Assembly: GCF_012911925.1 (NCBI RefSeq)
Contig: NZ_JAAXKY010000013.1
Coordinates: 1 to 64,000 of the forward strand
Source of the DNA: Pseudonocardia xinjiangensis
GTDB taxonomy: Bacteria > Actinomycetota > Actinomycetes > Mycobacteriales > Pseudonocardiaceae
Length of the DNA: 64,000 nt
Reading direction: 5' to 3'
Part shown: positions 52,318 through 63,823 of the stretch, in pieces
Position numbering within the stretch: the stretch's first letter is position 1
Layout: every line of letters starts with the position of its first letter
Made by a program: the position numbers and the translations under genes
The notes under the pieces: model-generated
Databases searched by the model: none
Seen by the model: the letters and a program-made list of their open reading frames with translations, nothing else
Told to the model about the DNA's origin: nothing

Positions 52318-52339
52318 TTTCCTACCGTTCGGTCGGAAA
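52318..52339. promoter_or_regulatory. 22-bp TetR-type operator
   Basis: TTTCCTACCG-TT-CGGTCGGAAA has one arm mismatch and the TACCG-NN-CGGT core common to TetR operators. It lies 26 bp beyond the 3' end of the TetR gene and upstream of the GMC gene. Confidence 0.6.
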
Positions 52340-52364
52340 CTGCCTCGGCTCCGCCACGCCGCCG

Positions 52365-52973
52365 TCAGGCACTTCGCGCGAGCCGCAGCGAGAGGCCACC
52401 CAGCGCCCGGTGGGCGGAGTCCTCGAGCTCCGCGCGCGACGCGCCGCCGCACGCGAGCACGGCGAGACCGTGCCGCACGACGCTGATGAAGCGGGCCAGC
52501 GACGCCGGATCCTCGTCCGGAGCGAGGTCCCCCTCGTCCTGCGCCCGTTCGTACCGCTGACGGAGCGCGCTCTCGGCCGCGAGCCGCAGCCCCACCATGT
52601 GCTCGGAGATGTCGTGGTTCTCCGGCCCGCACACGAAGGCGCCCTGAAGGACGAAGCAGCCCATCGGACGCTCCGGGTTGGTCAGCTGCTCCACGCTGCG
52701 CAGCAGGTACTGCCGGGTGACGTCCAGCGCGGTCGGCGCGTCCAGCGCCTGGAAGGTGTGGACCGCGTCGACGGCGTAGTAGCGGTCCAGCGCGCGGAAG
52801 AACAGGTCCTTCTTGCTCGCGAACGCGGCGTAGAGAGCCGGCCGGTTGATGCCCATGGCCGTGGTCAGGTCGGTGAGGCTCGCGCCCTCGTAGCCGTACC
52901 GCCAGAAGACCTCCAGCGCGGCATCCAGCGCGCGCTCGAGATCGAACTGCCGAGGCCTGCCCACTGCAGCCAT
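52365..52973 (-). CDS. TetR-family regulator
   Basis: The 202-residue protein begins MAAVGRPRQFDLERALDAAL. Its helix-turn-helix is SLTDLTTAMGINRPALYAAFASK (about 36-58) and its C-terminal domain contains GCFVLQGAFVCGPENHDISEH. An alternative ATG lies at 52988. The palindrome just downstream (52318-52339) is a likely binding site, so it may control the GMC gene. Confidence 0.88.
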   Translation of the reverse strand: MAAVGRPRQFDLERALDAALEVFWRYGYEGASLTDLTTAMGINRPALYAAFASKKDLFFRALDRYYAVDAVHTFQALDAPTALDVTRQYLLRSVEQLTNPERPMGCFVLQGAFVCGPENHDISEHMVGLRLAAESALRQRYERAQDEGDLAPDEDPASLARFISVVRHGLAVLACGGASRAELEDSAHRALGGLSLRLARSA

Positions 52974-53067
52974 GACCAACTCTCTCATGCGCCCTGTCGA
53001 ACTCCCCCTGGGAAGTTCCGCCGAGAAGCCCGTTATTCCGCCGGGGCCGGCCACGTGCCGCGTCCGC

Positions 53068-54099
<1,032 letters not shown>

Positions 54100-54209
54100 T
54101 CATGAGCCGCTGCGCGTTCGGCGACGGGAGGACGTCGCGCCGGACAGATGAGTTCCGGCGCCGCCGTCGGTCTACCCGTCGAACATCAACCGACCGGAAG
54201 GGAACTCCG

Positions 54210-54824
54210 ATGGCGAAGGTCATCTCCACCCTGTTCATCGCGGCCGACGGCGTCGCCGAGATCGACCCCGACTGGCACTTCCCGTACTTCGACGAGAACA
54301 TGGGCCGCGCTGTCAGCGAGGACTACGACACCGCCGACGTGCTGCTCATCGGCCGCGAGACCTACGACAGCTTCGCCGGAGCATGGCCCGACCGCGAGAA
54401 CGCCGGCGGGGACGACGCACCCTTCGCCAAGCAGCTCGGGGACACGCGCAAGGTCGTCGTCTCGCGCCAGCCCCTCGAGTTCTCCTGGCGCAACTCCGAA
54501 CTGATCGACGGCCCCCTCGTCGAGGCCGTCACCGCGCTCAAGGGCGCCCCCGACGTCCGGGGCATCCTCATTCCCGGCTCGATCTCGGTCGTGCAGCAAC
54601 TGCTCGCCGCCGGGCTGGTCGACGAGCTCCGCCTGCTGGTGCATCCGGTAGCAGCACGCAAGGGCCGCAGGCTCTTCGACGACGGTGACGCGCCCTACCA
54701 CCTGGCGGTGACCGCGACGGAGACGTTCCCGACGGGGGTCATCCGGGTGATCTACTCCCCCGCCAAGGAGCCCGCCCCCGCCGGCTACGACGAGGTCAAG
54801 AACCACGTGCCCGACGGGAAGTAG
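54210..54824 (+). CDS. Dihydrofolate reductase / RibD C-terminal-like protein
   Basis: The 204-residue protein begins MAKVISTLFIAADGVAEIDP. It has TADVLLIGRETYDSFAGAWP, TRKVVVSRQPLEFSW, IPGSISVVQQLLAAGLVDEL and HPVAARKGRRLFDDG, typical of the RibD_C family of NADPH-dependent reductases common in actinomycetes. True folate reductase activity is unlikely for this subgroup; the substrate is unknown. GGAAGGGAA precedes the ATG. Confidence 0.88.
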   Translation: MAKVISTLFIAADGVAEIDPDWHFPYFDENMGRAVSEDYDTADVLLIGRETYDSFAGAWPDRENAGGDDAPFAKQLGDTRKVVVSRQPLEFSWRNSELIDGPLVEAVTALKGAPDVRGILIPGSISVVQQLLAAGLVDELRLLVHPVAARKGRRLFDDGDAPYHLAVTATETFPTGVIRVIYSPAKEPAPAGYDEVKNHVPDGK

Positions 54825-54857
54825 CAGCCGTCCACGTCTGCGTCCACGACGCCTAGG

Positions 54858-56729
<1,872 letters not shown>

Positions 56730-56786
56730 TTCGCTCCACCGTGCGGTTCGGCTTCCAGCACGTTCAGAACCTCCCGCCGGCGACGG

Positions 56787-57560
56787 TCACGAGCCGCGGG
56801 TGTCGCCGGTGAACGGGCAGTCCGTCACCTGCGCGGCCCGGCGATGGAGCTCCCTCATGACTGCGGGCAGCTCCGCCGGGCCGCGCAGGGCCGCCGGAAA
56901 GTTCAGCCGGGTGAGCCGGGATCCAGCCAGGCCCTCGATGAGAAACGTGATCCCGAACCGGTCGACGCGGACCGGCGCCACCGCGTGCACGCCCTGCAGC
57001 AGATCGCGGTCGAGCAGGTGGGCGAGCTGCACCACCTGCTCCGGGTGGGCACACAACAGGTGCGCGACCACCTCGTCGCTGCTGGCGGCCAACGGGTCGG
57101 CAGTGGCATGGGCGTAGGCGTCGGGATCGACCGGCTCGCCGTCCAGCCGGAGCTGGACGACCGAGACCCGGAGCAGCGTGGACGCGTCGGGGCGCAGCAC
57201 GGTCTCGACCGGCTGGTCCCGGTAGGCCGCCAGCAGCACCTCCAGCGCGACCCCGACGTCGTCGGCGGCCTCGACGACGCCGTGCACGGTGACCGAGTCG
57301 AGCCGCCGGTCCGGGCCGGGCACCGGGCTCACCAGCGCGCTGCGGACGGTGACGGGCACGGCCTGCCCGGCCACGCGGGCCGCGAGCGGCCCGTCCTCCG
57401 GCACCAGCAGCACGAGGGAACCATCGGTGTCGACCGCGACGACATCCAGTACAACGGTGAGGTCGGCGCCCACCTCCATCACCGAGGTGGGGGCGTTCGA
57501 CAGCACGGTGCGGGCACGCTCGGCAGGGTCGGGGCCCGGTGGGGCGGCAGGCGAGATCAC
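56787..57560 (-). CDS. DUF2470 iron/heme-utilisation-type protein
   Basis: The 257-residue protein has an N-terminal split-barrel-like region (VLDVVAVDTDGSLVLLVPED, VHGVVEAADDVGVALEVLLA). Its C-terminal DUF2470 domain (HATADPLAASSDEVVAHLLC, HAVAPVRVDRFGITFLIEGL, RLNFPAALRGPAELPAVMRE) resembles the HugZ/heme-oxygenase-like group. An IdeR-type iron box lies directly upstream, so it should be induced under iron limitation. It converges on the GH2 gene. Confidence 0.85.
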   Translation of the reverse strand: MISPAAPPGPDPAERARTVLSNAPTSVMEVGADLTVVLDVVAVDTDGSLVLLVPEDGPLAARVAGQAVPVTVRSALVSPVPGPDRRLDSVTVHGVVEAADDVGVALEVLLAAYRDQPVETVLRPDASTLLRVSVVQLRLDGEPVDPDAYAHATADPLAASSDEVVAHLLCAHPEQVVQLAHLLDRDLLQGVHAVAPVRVDRFGITFLIEGLAGSRLTRLNFPAALRGPAELPAVMRELHRRAAQVTDCPFTGDTRGS

Positions 57561-57577
57561 ACGAACTCCTCCACAAC

Positions 57578-57596
57578 TTAGGTTCGCCTAACCTTA
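57578..57596. promoter_or_regulatory. IdeR/DtxR-type iron box
   Basis: TTAGGTTCGCCTAACCTTA closely matches the 19-bp DtxR/IdeR consensus (TTAGGTTAGGCTAACCTAA class). It is 18 bp before the DUF2470 gene start. Confidence 0.88.
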
Positions 57597-57847
57597 GCCA
57601 CTCGCGTTCGGAGCGCAAGCGTTCCCGGGCGGTTCCGGCGTCGTGATCCTGACCCCGGAGTACGCGTAGACGGCTGACGCAAAGTGCTGCAAGATCGCAA
57701 ACGGCACACACACCGCGGCCGGGACCGTGCGGCGCCGTCGGTGCCACCCCTGCCCAGACGCTCTCGGGTGCTGGGAAACCAGTCTCGAAGCCCCCAGCCA
57801 CCCCGCCCGACCTGGCGACTCGAAGCCGCGCCGTCAAAAGGACATCA

Positions 57848-60361
57848 GTGCTGGCCACTTACATCCGGAACATCGGGCCCTTCCGGTTCCTGGTGGCTCT
57901 CCTCGCCACGTCGGTCATCACGTTCAACCTCGTCACGCTCGACTTCCAGTTCGCCGACCAGATCTCGAGCGTCGTCGCCGCCCTCCTCGCCGTCCTGTCC
58001 CTCGGTGGACTCGGCAACCCGTCACCGAAGCTGACGATCGAGGAGGGCATCCGGAAGATCGCGGAGGAGGTCCGCGACGTCTGGAAGGAGCAGGAGCGGA
58101 AGCGCGGCCTGAGCGACACGTCGTTCATACCGCTCCGGGTGAAGATCATCTCCGGGCTCGACGCGAGGCACGGCGAGGTCTCCGCGTTCCTGGCGACCCC
58201 GGCGAAGTCGCCACTGTGGAACCTCGAGGACATGCGCCGGTCGTGTGCGGCTGTGGTCTACCGGTCCGACGTCCGCCGGGTCGTCATCTTCGGCGAGGAG
58301 GGCACCGGGAAGTCCACGCTCGCGGTCGCCCTCACGCTCGGACTGATCGAGCGCTACTTCACGAAGCGCGGCGACCTCGTCCCCCTCTGCTTGTCGCTCA
58401 ACTCCTGGGATGCCCGCCGGGACTCCTTCGAGGACTGGCTCAACCGCCGGCTCGAGACCACCTACCCGATCCTGCGGTCCTTCCGTCGTGGTCCGGACGG
58501 GATCGCGCGGACGCTCACCAACTCTGAACAGTTCGTGTTCGTGCTCGACAGCCTCGACGAGATCGCCGACGGCAGCGACGTCACAGGTGCCCTCCAGCGG
58601 ATCGAGGAGTTCTTCCCGGAGCGCCAGCGTCTCTGCATCCTGGCCCGGGACCACATCTACGAGAGAGTGCGGCTGCGCAACACGGCGAAGCTGCGTCTGT
58701 GCCGATCGACACGGGACGACGTCCGGCGCTATCTCGGGGCGCTCTCGGCGCGGGACCAGGCAGACGGCGGTCTCGACGCACTCCGCGCGGCGATCCGATC
58801 CGGTCGCGCGGCGCATCGCTCGGCGATCGTGAGGGTGCTGCGGACACCGCTGTACCTGCGCTCGGCGTACAACGCGATCATCGACGAGAACGTCACCGCG
58901 CACGAGTTGCTGGACACCGCCGAGCAGGGCGGCGAGAGGGGCCTGAAGGAGCGCCTGCTGGCGGCCGAGGTGGATCGGGCCTTCACCAGGGCACCGATCC
59001 TGCAGAAGCCCCGGGCCCTGTACTGGTTGATGTACATGGCGCGGGACATGGAGCGTAGGAACTACGTCTCGTACGCGTGGTGGCGGGTGGGCGACGCGAT
59101 ACCGCGAGCAGCGCTGGCAGCAATGGCCGCGAGCCTGATCGCGCCGGCATATCTCCTGGCGATCGTCATGCCCGTCGGGCTCACCCGTGGACTCGCGATC
59201 GGCGCAGGCACCGGCGCGATCCTGGGGATTCTCCGGGGCTACCCGGTCGGCCTGCGTCACGTCGCCGTCGCGGCACCGATCGCCTGGGTCGAGGTGTTCA
59301 TCCTCGCCGTGCTGGTCCATCCGCCGGTCCAGGCCGTGGCTGATGCGACGCAGCTGGCCGTGGCGATCGGGCTGGTCCTGCTGCTGAAGGAACGGTTGGT
59401 GGTCGACAGGCCGACGGTTGCCGCGCTGACGGCCGTCGGGATCGCCGCGGTCACCGCCCTGGTCGTCTCGGTGGTGAGCCAGGTCACGGGCCTCCAGGAC
59501 CAGTACCGGAGCCCGCCGGACATCGTCATCGGCGTCCTGTTCGGCATCGGCATCGCCGTCATCGCCGCACGCCTGCTCATCGAGCGCCCACGCACCCAGA
59601 TGCGGGCCTCACGAATCCGGCTGACCCCCGCCCCGCGCATCACCTCACCGATCTGGCCGATCCTCGCCGCCGTACTGCCGGCGAGCCTGATCGGGGTGGG
59701 CGGAGGCATCGGCGGCACAATCCGGTACGGCCAGGAGTACGGCCTCAGCCTGATGTACTTCTTCGGTCTCACCATCGGGGTCCCGGTCGGCCTGATCGGC
59801 GGACTCGTCAAATGGCTCAGCCTGCCGCTCGCTGCCGGCAGTCCGCTGGAGGGATCGTCGCCGTCGTCGGTGGAGGGGGCCCCGCTCAGAAGCGATCGGA
59901 TCGTCGCACTCCTGAGCATCGTAAGCCTTGCGACCGCGGCCACGGGAACGATCGCGATCGCCATCAGCTACCTGACCGGGCCGCTGGCGGTCATCCATGC
60001 CGTCAACTCGCCCGGCTTCTCTCTCGAACCAGCTCAGGGAATCCTGTACGGACTCACCATGGGCGTGATCGTGGCGTGTTTCTTCACGGCCTGGCCGACG
60101 TATTTCATCGCCCACATGTGGCTGCTCTGTCTGGGCCGCCGGTATCCGTTGCAGCACCAGACGTTCCTCGACGCGCTGGTCAATGCGAACCTGATGCGGA
60201 ACGAAGGACCATTGCTCTACTTCCGGCACCGGGAACTGCAGTCCTACCTCGGGCGGACCACCCGGACGGTCAACCCGGCAGTTGCCGCTGATCAAGAGGC
60301 CGGATCTTCTGCGACGTCCAGTACTCCTCCAGCGAGGAGATCCGTCCGTCCTCGAACGTGA
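57848..60361 (+). CDS. Membrane NACHT-domain STAND ATPase
   Basis: The 837-residue protein has two N-terminal membrane segments (about 8-60) and a NACHT ATPase (about 145-300) with P-loop VVIFGEEGTGKSTLAVALTL, Walker B FVFVLDSLDEIADG and sensor CILARDH. A helical region follows, then about eight to ten membrane helices from residue 418 to 770, ending in YFRHRELQSYLGR, a motif common at the end of actinobacterial NACHT proteins. GTG 57848 follows AAAAGGA. STAND ATPases act in signalling or antiphage defence; whether this one does is unknown. The last 92 bp overlap the convergent SnoaL gene. Confidence 0.87.
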   Translation: MLATYIRNIGPFRFLVALLATSVITFNLVTLDFQFADQISSVVAALLAVLSLGGLGNPSPKLTIEEGIRKIAEEVRDVWKEQERKRGLSDTSFIPLRVKIISGLDARHGEVSAFLATPAKSPLWNLEDMRRSCAAVVYRSDVRRVVIFGEEGTGKSTLAVALTLGLIERYFTKRGDLVPLCLSLNSWDARRDSFEDWLNRRLETTYPILRSFRRGPDGIARTLTNSEQFVFVLDSLDEIADGSDVTGALQRIEEFFPERQRLCILARDHIYERVRLRNTAKLRLCRSTRDDVRRYLGALSARDQADGGLDALRAAIRSGRAAHRSAIVRVLRTPLYLRSAYNAIIDENVTAHELLDTAEQGGERGLKERLLAAEVDRAFTRAPILQKPRALYWLMYMARDMERRNYVSYAWWRVGDAIPRAALAAMAASLIAPAYLLAIVMPVGLTRGLAIGAGTGAILGILRGYPVGLRHVAVAAPIAWVEVFILAVLVHPPVQAVADATQLAVAIGLVLLLKERLVVDRPTVAALTAVGIAAVTALVVSVVSQVTGLQDQYRSPPDIVIGVLFGIGIAVIAARLLIERPRTQMRASRIRLTPAPRITSPIWPILAAVLPASLIGVGGGIGGTIRYGQEYGLSLMYFFGLTIGVPVGLIGGLVKWLSLPLAAGSPLEGSSPSSVEGAPLRSDRIVALLSIVSLATAATGTIAIAISYLTGPLAVIHAVNSPGFSLEPAQGILYGLTMGVIVACFFTAWPTYFIAHMWLLCLGRRYPLQHQTFLDALVNANLMRNEGPLLYFRHRELQSYLGRTTRTVNPAVAADQEAGSSATSSTPPARRSVRPRT

Positions 60362-60689
60362 GGAGCGCGACCTCCATGATGCGCTTGCGGAAGCTGTCGT
60401 CGCGATCGTCGAACTCGGCCTCCCACTTGACCGTCACACGACCTGTCTCCTGATCCACCGAGGTCAGGAGGTGTCTGCACGTGATGTTGTCCTGCGACTC
60501 GACGACCTTCTTCTGCCAGTAGCTGCGGATGCTCGCGACACCGAGCATGGGCTCCGCGTAGCCGCCCTCCTGGTAGGTCGCGTCCTCGGTGAAGATCCCC
60601 GGGATCAGGTCCGGATCCTGTTCGGCCCACGCGCGCAGGTACTCGGCGACGACCTGATCGATGTGAACCTTGGACAACTCCACGAACAT
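60270..60689 (-). CDS. SnoaL/NTF2-fold protein
   Basis: The 139-residue protein begins MFVELSKVHIDQVVAEYLRA. It has the SnoaL-like pattern: DLIPGIFTEDATYQEGGYAE, GVASIRSYWQKKVVESQDNI and TVKWEAEFDDRDDSFRKRIM. It may be an isomerase, hydratase or ligand binder. Its 3' end overlaps the NACHT gene by 92 bp on the opposite strand. Confidence 0.85.
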   Translation of the reverse strand: MFVELSKVHIDQVVAEYLRAWAEQDPDLIPGIFTEDATYQEGGYAEPMLGVASIRSYWQKKVVESQDNITCRHLLTSVDQETGRVTVKWEAEFDDRDDSFRKRIMEVALLTFEDGRISSLEEYWTSQKIRPLDQRQLPG

Positions 60690-61051
60690 CCCCTGCTACA
60701 TCGAGTCGCAATGGATTGCCACCCGGCGAGGACGCGAGCGTAGCCCGACCGGAGCGTGGATGGTACGAGGCTGCCCGCGCGCGGCGGGCTCGGGGCCGGT
60801 CGGCAGCTCCGACTGCGGCGGGCCCGATCTCCCCGCGTCGGCGCCCGGTCGGCACGGAGCCCGGCGCCCGCCGAAGGGCGCCCGGCTCGCCTCCCACGTT
60901 TGCCATGACCTCTGCCGGCGCCCTCCCGCTCGCCCCGCAGGCGAGGCCGATACGGTCACGATGATCAATTCACCCAAACCTTACGAAACTCGACCACTAG
61001 CGGCGACCGGCGAACGACGACCGGTGAACCCCGAACGGCGAACAAGACGCG
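60690..61051. other. Divergent intergenic region, no gene seen
   Basis: These 362 bp separate the SnoaL and VWA genes. A GC stem-loop is at 60857-60888 and short GGCGAAC/CGGCGAAC-like repeats occur at 61005-61045, just before the VWA start. Small frames here have shadow-like composition. Confidence 0.45.
60857..60888. repeat. 13-bp stem-loop in divergent intergenic region
   Basis: GAGCCCGGCGCCC (60857-60869) pairs with GGGCGCCCGGCTC (60876-60888) with one mismatch around GCCGAA. No gene ends nearby, so a simple terminator role is not obvious. Confidence 0.55.
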
Positions 61052-62983
61052 ATGACGAAGTCGACCCAGATCATGCTCGCAGCGCTGACCGTGGGGCTCT
61101 GTCTCCTCGTGCCGGTGCCGGGCGTCCTTGCTCAGGAGTCGCCTGGCCAGGCCCAGCTCGCGCCGACGATGCTCGTGCTCGACGCGTCGGGCTCGATGAC
61201 GGGCGCGGATCCTTCCGGCGGTACCAAGATGGAGGCCGCCAAGCGGGCCGTCCACACGCTCGTGGACGCCACCCCGGCCGGCGCATCGGTCGGGCTCGCC
61301 GCCTACGGCACCTCCACCGGCAACTCCACCGCCGAACGCGAACAGGGCTGCCGGGACGTGACGGTCCTGCGCGAGGCCGGCCCGATCGACAAGGCGGCTC
61401 TCGGTGCAGCCGTCGACGGCCTCACCCCGCGAGGCTTCACTCCCATCGGACGGGCACTGCAGGTGGCGGCGGAGTCCCTGCCCCAAGAAGGCCCCCGCTC
61501 GATCGTGCTCGTCTCCGACGGCGAGGACACGTGCGCACCCCCGCAGCCGTGCGAGGTCGTGCGGACACTCGCCGGGCAGGGCGTGGACCTCGTCGTGCAC
61601 ACCGTCGGGTTCGGCGTCGACCGCGTCGCCCGCGCCCAGCTGAGCTGCGTCGCCCAGGCGACCGGCGGCACCTACAGCGACGCACCCGACGCCGAGACGC
61701 TGCAGCGGGTGCTGCCCCGGGTCACCGCCACCGCGTTGCGCAACTACCAGCCGGCGGGTAGCCCCATCACCGGAAGCCCTGGTTACGACACCGCGCCGGT
61801 GGCGCTGCCGGGGCAGTACCTCGACACCATCGGCCAGAAGGAGAAGCGCTTCTACGCCGTCGACGTGCCGCAGGGAGCCACCGCCTACGTCAGCGCGACC
61901 GTCTCCTACCCGCCGCTGCGCGACGTTCCGCGGACCGACGACAACAACGCGCTGCACCTGGACGTGCACGGCATCGACGGTTCCGACTGCCTCAAGTCCG
62001 AGGTGGCGCAGTCCCTGCGTTCCAGTGACGGGGAGGCCCTGACGGTCGCCTCGACGTGGAACGGGGCGACCGAGGTCCGCAACGGGTCCGGCGACGACCG
62101 GTGCCAGGGCGGCGGGCGCTACTACTTCGCCGTCGAATGGCACACGGTGTCCGTCGGTGTCCCGGAGCGCATGCCGATCGAGTTGCTCGTCGGCGTCGAG
62201 CCCGCAGCGGTCGACACGGGGCCCGTCGCCGTCCTGCCGCCCGCAGAGCTGGTTGCGGCCACCGGCCCGGGCACGCCGGTGGTCGGCGGCGGATCCTTCA
62301 ACGTGGCAGGCACCCTCGACGCCTCCGGCACCTACACCGACGCGCTTCAACGCAGCGAGTTCGTCTTCTACCGCGTGAAGCTGCAGTGGGGCCAGGGCCT
62401 CGCCTACCGCGTGCACTTCGGCGAGACACCCGGCTCCGGCCTCGCCAACATCTCACCGCTGTCGACGACGCTCTACACCCCGTTCCGGGAGGAGATCGCC
62501 TCGGAACGCATGGTCTACACCGGCAAGGACTTCACGCTGCCGACGATCTCCACAGCCCCGGTGCGCTACAACAACAGGGCCGCCGACGCGACCACGGTAC
62601 GCACGCAGAGCGTCGCAGGCTGGTACTACATCGCCGTTCAGGTCGGCCCCGTCGCCGACGACACCCGCTCCGCCGCTCCCGTTCCCGTGCGGTTGGACGT
62701 CTCCGTCACCGGAACCGCCGAACCCGGCCCCCGCTACGACCCCGCCTCCGGCGACGCAGCGGCGGGACCATTCGGCGAGAACCGGTCCCCGGCTCCCGCT
62801 GCGCCGCAGGAACCGGTTGCCGCGCCCGTCGACACCGCCACCCACCTCGCGATCTCGCCCGTGGGGTGGATCGCCGCCGGCGCCGTGCTCGTCGCGGCGC
62901 TGGTGGGCGGCGCATTCGCCCTCCGACGGCTCCGGAGGGCGGGCTCCGATTCGTCCGACCACCAGCCACCACGGGGTCAGTGA
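61052..62983 (+). CDS. Exported, membrane-anchored VWA-domain protein
   Basis: The 643-residue protein has a signal peptide (MTKSTQIMLAALTVGLCLLV, cleavage near GVLAQE). A von Willebrand A domain follows at about 38-225 with MIDAS motif LVLDASGSMTG, TPRGFTPIGRALQ and VLVSDGEDTCAPP. A long beta-rich region comes next, then a Pro/Ala-rich stalk. It ends in a membrane anchor (WIAAGAVLVAALVGGAFALR) with basic tail. The VWA part probably binds a protein ligand via a metal ion at the cell surface. Partner unknown. Confidence 0.9.
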   Translation: MTKSTQIMLAALTVGLCLLVPVPGVLAQESPGQAQLAPTMLVLDASGSMTGADPSGGTKMEAAKRAVHTLVDATPAGASVGLAAYGTSTGNSTAEREQGCRDVTVLREAGPIDKAALGAAVDGLTPRGFTPIGRALQVAAESLPQEGPRSIVLVSDGEDTCAPPQPCEVVRTLAGQGVDLVVHTVGFGVDRVARAQLSCVAQATGGTYSDAPDAETLQRVLPRVTATALRNYQPAGSPITGSPGYDTAPVALPGQYLDTIGQKEKRFYAVDVPQGATAYVSATVSYPPLRDVPRTDDNNALHLDVHGIDGSDCLKSEVAQSLRSSDGEALTVASTWNGATEVRNGSGDDRCQGGGRYYFAVEWHTVSVGVPERMPIELLVGVEPAAVDTGPVAVLPPAELVAATGPGTPVVGGGSFNVAGTLDASGTYTDALQRSEFVFYRVKLQWGQGLAYRVHFGETPGSGLANISPLSTTLYTPFREEIASERMVYTGKDFTLPTISTAPVRYNNRAADATTVRTQSVAGWYYIAVQVGPVADDTRSAAPVPVRLDVSVTGTAEPGPRYDPASGDAAAGPFGENRSPAPAAPQEPVAAPVDTATHLAISPVGWIAAGAVLVAALVGGAFALRRLRRAGSDSSDHQPPRGQ

Positions 62984-63025
62984 CGGTCGGCGCCGTCCGG
63001 AGGGTCCGAGGCGGGTCCCCCCAGC

Positions 63026-63823
63026 TCAGTCCTCCGCAGGCGCCGACGTGCCGGCGACGTGCTCGCTGATCCAGTCCGTGAGCACGTCCGCCCGGGCCGT
63101 CGTCTCCTCGGAGCTGTGGGGGCAGGTAGGCCCGGAGATCTCCGTGGCGACGAGCTCCGGCTCCCCGTCGACCTGGGTGAAGAACGGCGCCCCGGAGTCG
63201 AAGGCGCAGGCGCTGGTCAGCAGGTGCGGGCCGGTCGCCTCGATGAACAGCTCGGCGTCGGTGACGCGGGTGACGACGAACTCCGCGGTCTGCAGCTGGT
63301 CGGGCCGGTGGGTCAGGTCGGCGACACCGTCCGCCGAACCCCAGCCTGCCAGCCGGACGGCGTCCCCCGACTCCGGCCGTTCTGTCCGGATCGCGAGCGG
63401 CTCGATCGACTCGACCGGTTTCGCCAGCTCGGCGAGCGCGACGTCGACCCCCGGGTGCTGGACGATGTCGACGACCTCGACGGTCGTTCCCCCGGAGCCC
63501 GACAACGTGTCCCGCCCCAGCGTCACCGTGATCGGGTAGCGAGGCGGGCCGCTGACCCGGGTGCGGTCGCCGTCGTGGGCGCAGTGGCCCGCGGTGACGA
63601 CCCACTTCGGAGCGATCAACGCGCCGGAGCACGCGCTGCTGTACTCGGTGCCGTCGGCGCGGACGATCTTCGGCATGGAGAGCACGGCGACGAAGGGGTA
63701 GGCGCCCTCGGGCGCGTCCTCGCCGTGCGCGATCGCAAAGGCCGGAACGGTGGTGGTCACGATCACCGCGGCGGCCGCCGCTCCGGCCACGGCGAGCGCG
63801 GCCACGTACTTCCTCAAGGACAA
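63026..63823 (-). CDS. Secreted trypsin-like (S1) serine protease
   Basis: The 265-residue protein has a signal peptide (MSLRKYVAALAVAGAAAAAV, cleavage near AFAIAHG), so the mature start would be near IAHGEDAPEG. His is in VVTAGHCAH, Asp in PGVDVALAEL and Ser in CAFDSGAPFF. The usual GDSGGP reads FDSGAP, so the oxyanion region is altered though Ser is kept. It faces the VWA gene tail to tail with a 42-bp gap. Confidence 0.88.
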   Translation of the reverse strand: MSLRKYVAALAVAGAAAAAVIVTTTVPAFAIAHGEDAPEGAYPFVAVLSMPKIVRADGTEYSSACSGALIAPKWVVTAGHCAHDGDRTRVSGPPRYPITVTLGRDTLSGSGGTTVEVVDIVQHPGVDVALAELAKPVESIEPLAIRTERPESGDAVRLAGWGSADGVADLTHRPDQLQTAEFVVTRVTDAELFIEATGPHLLTSACAFDSGAPFFTQVDGEPELVATEISGPTCPHSSEETTARADVLTDWISEHVAGTSAPAED

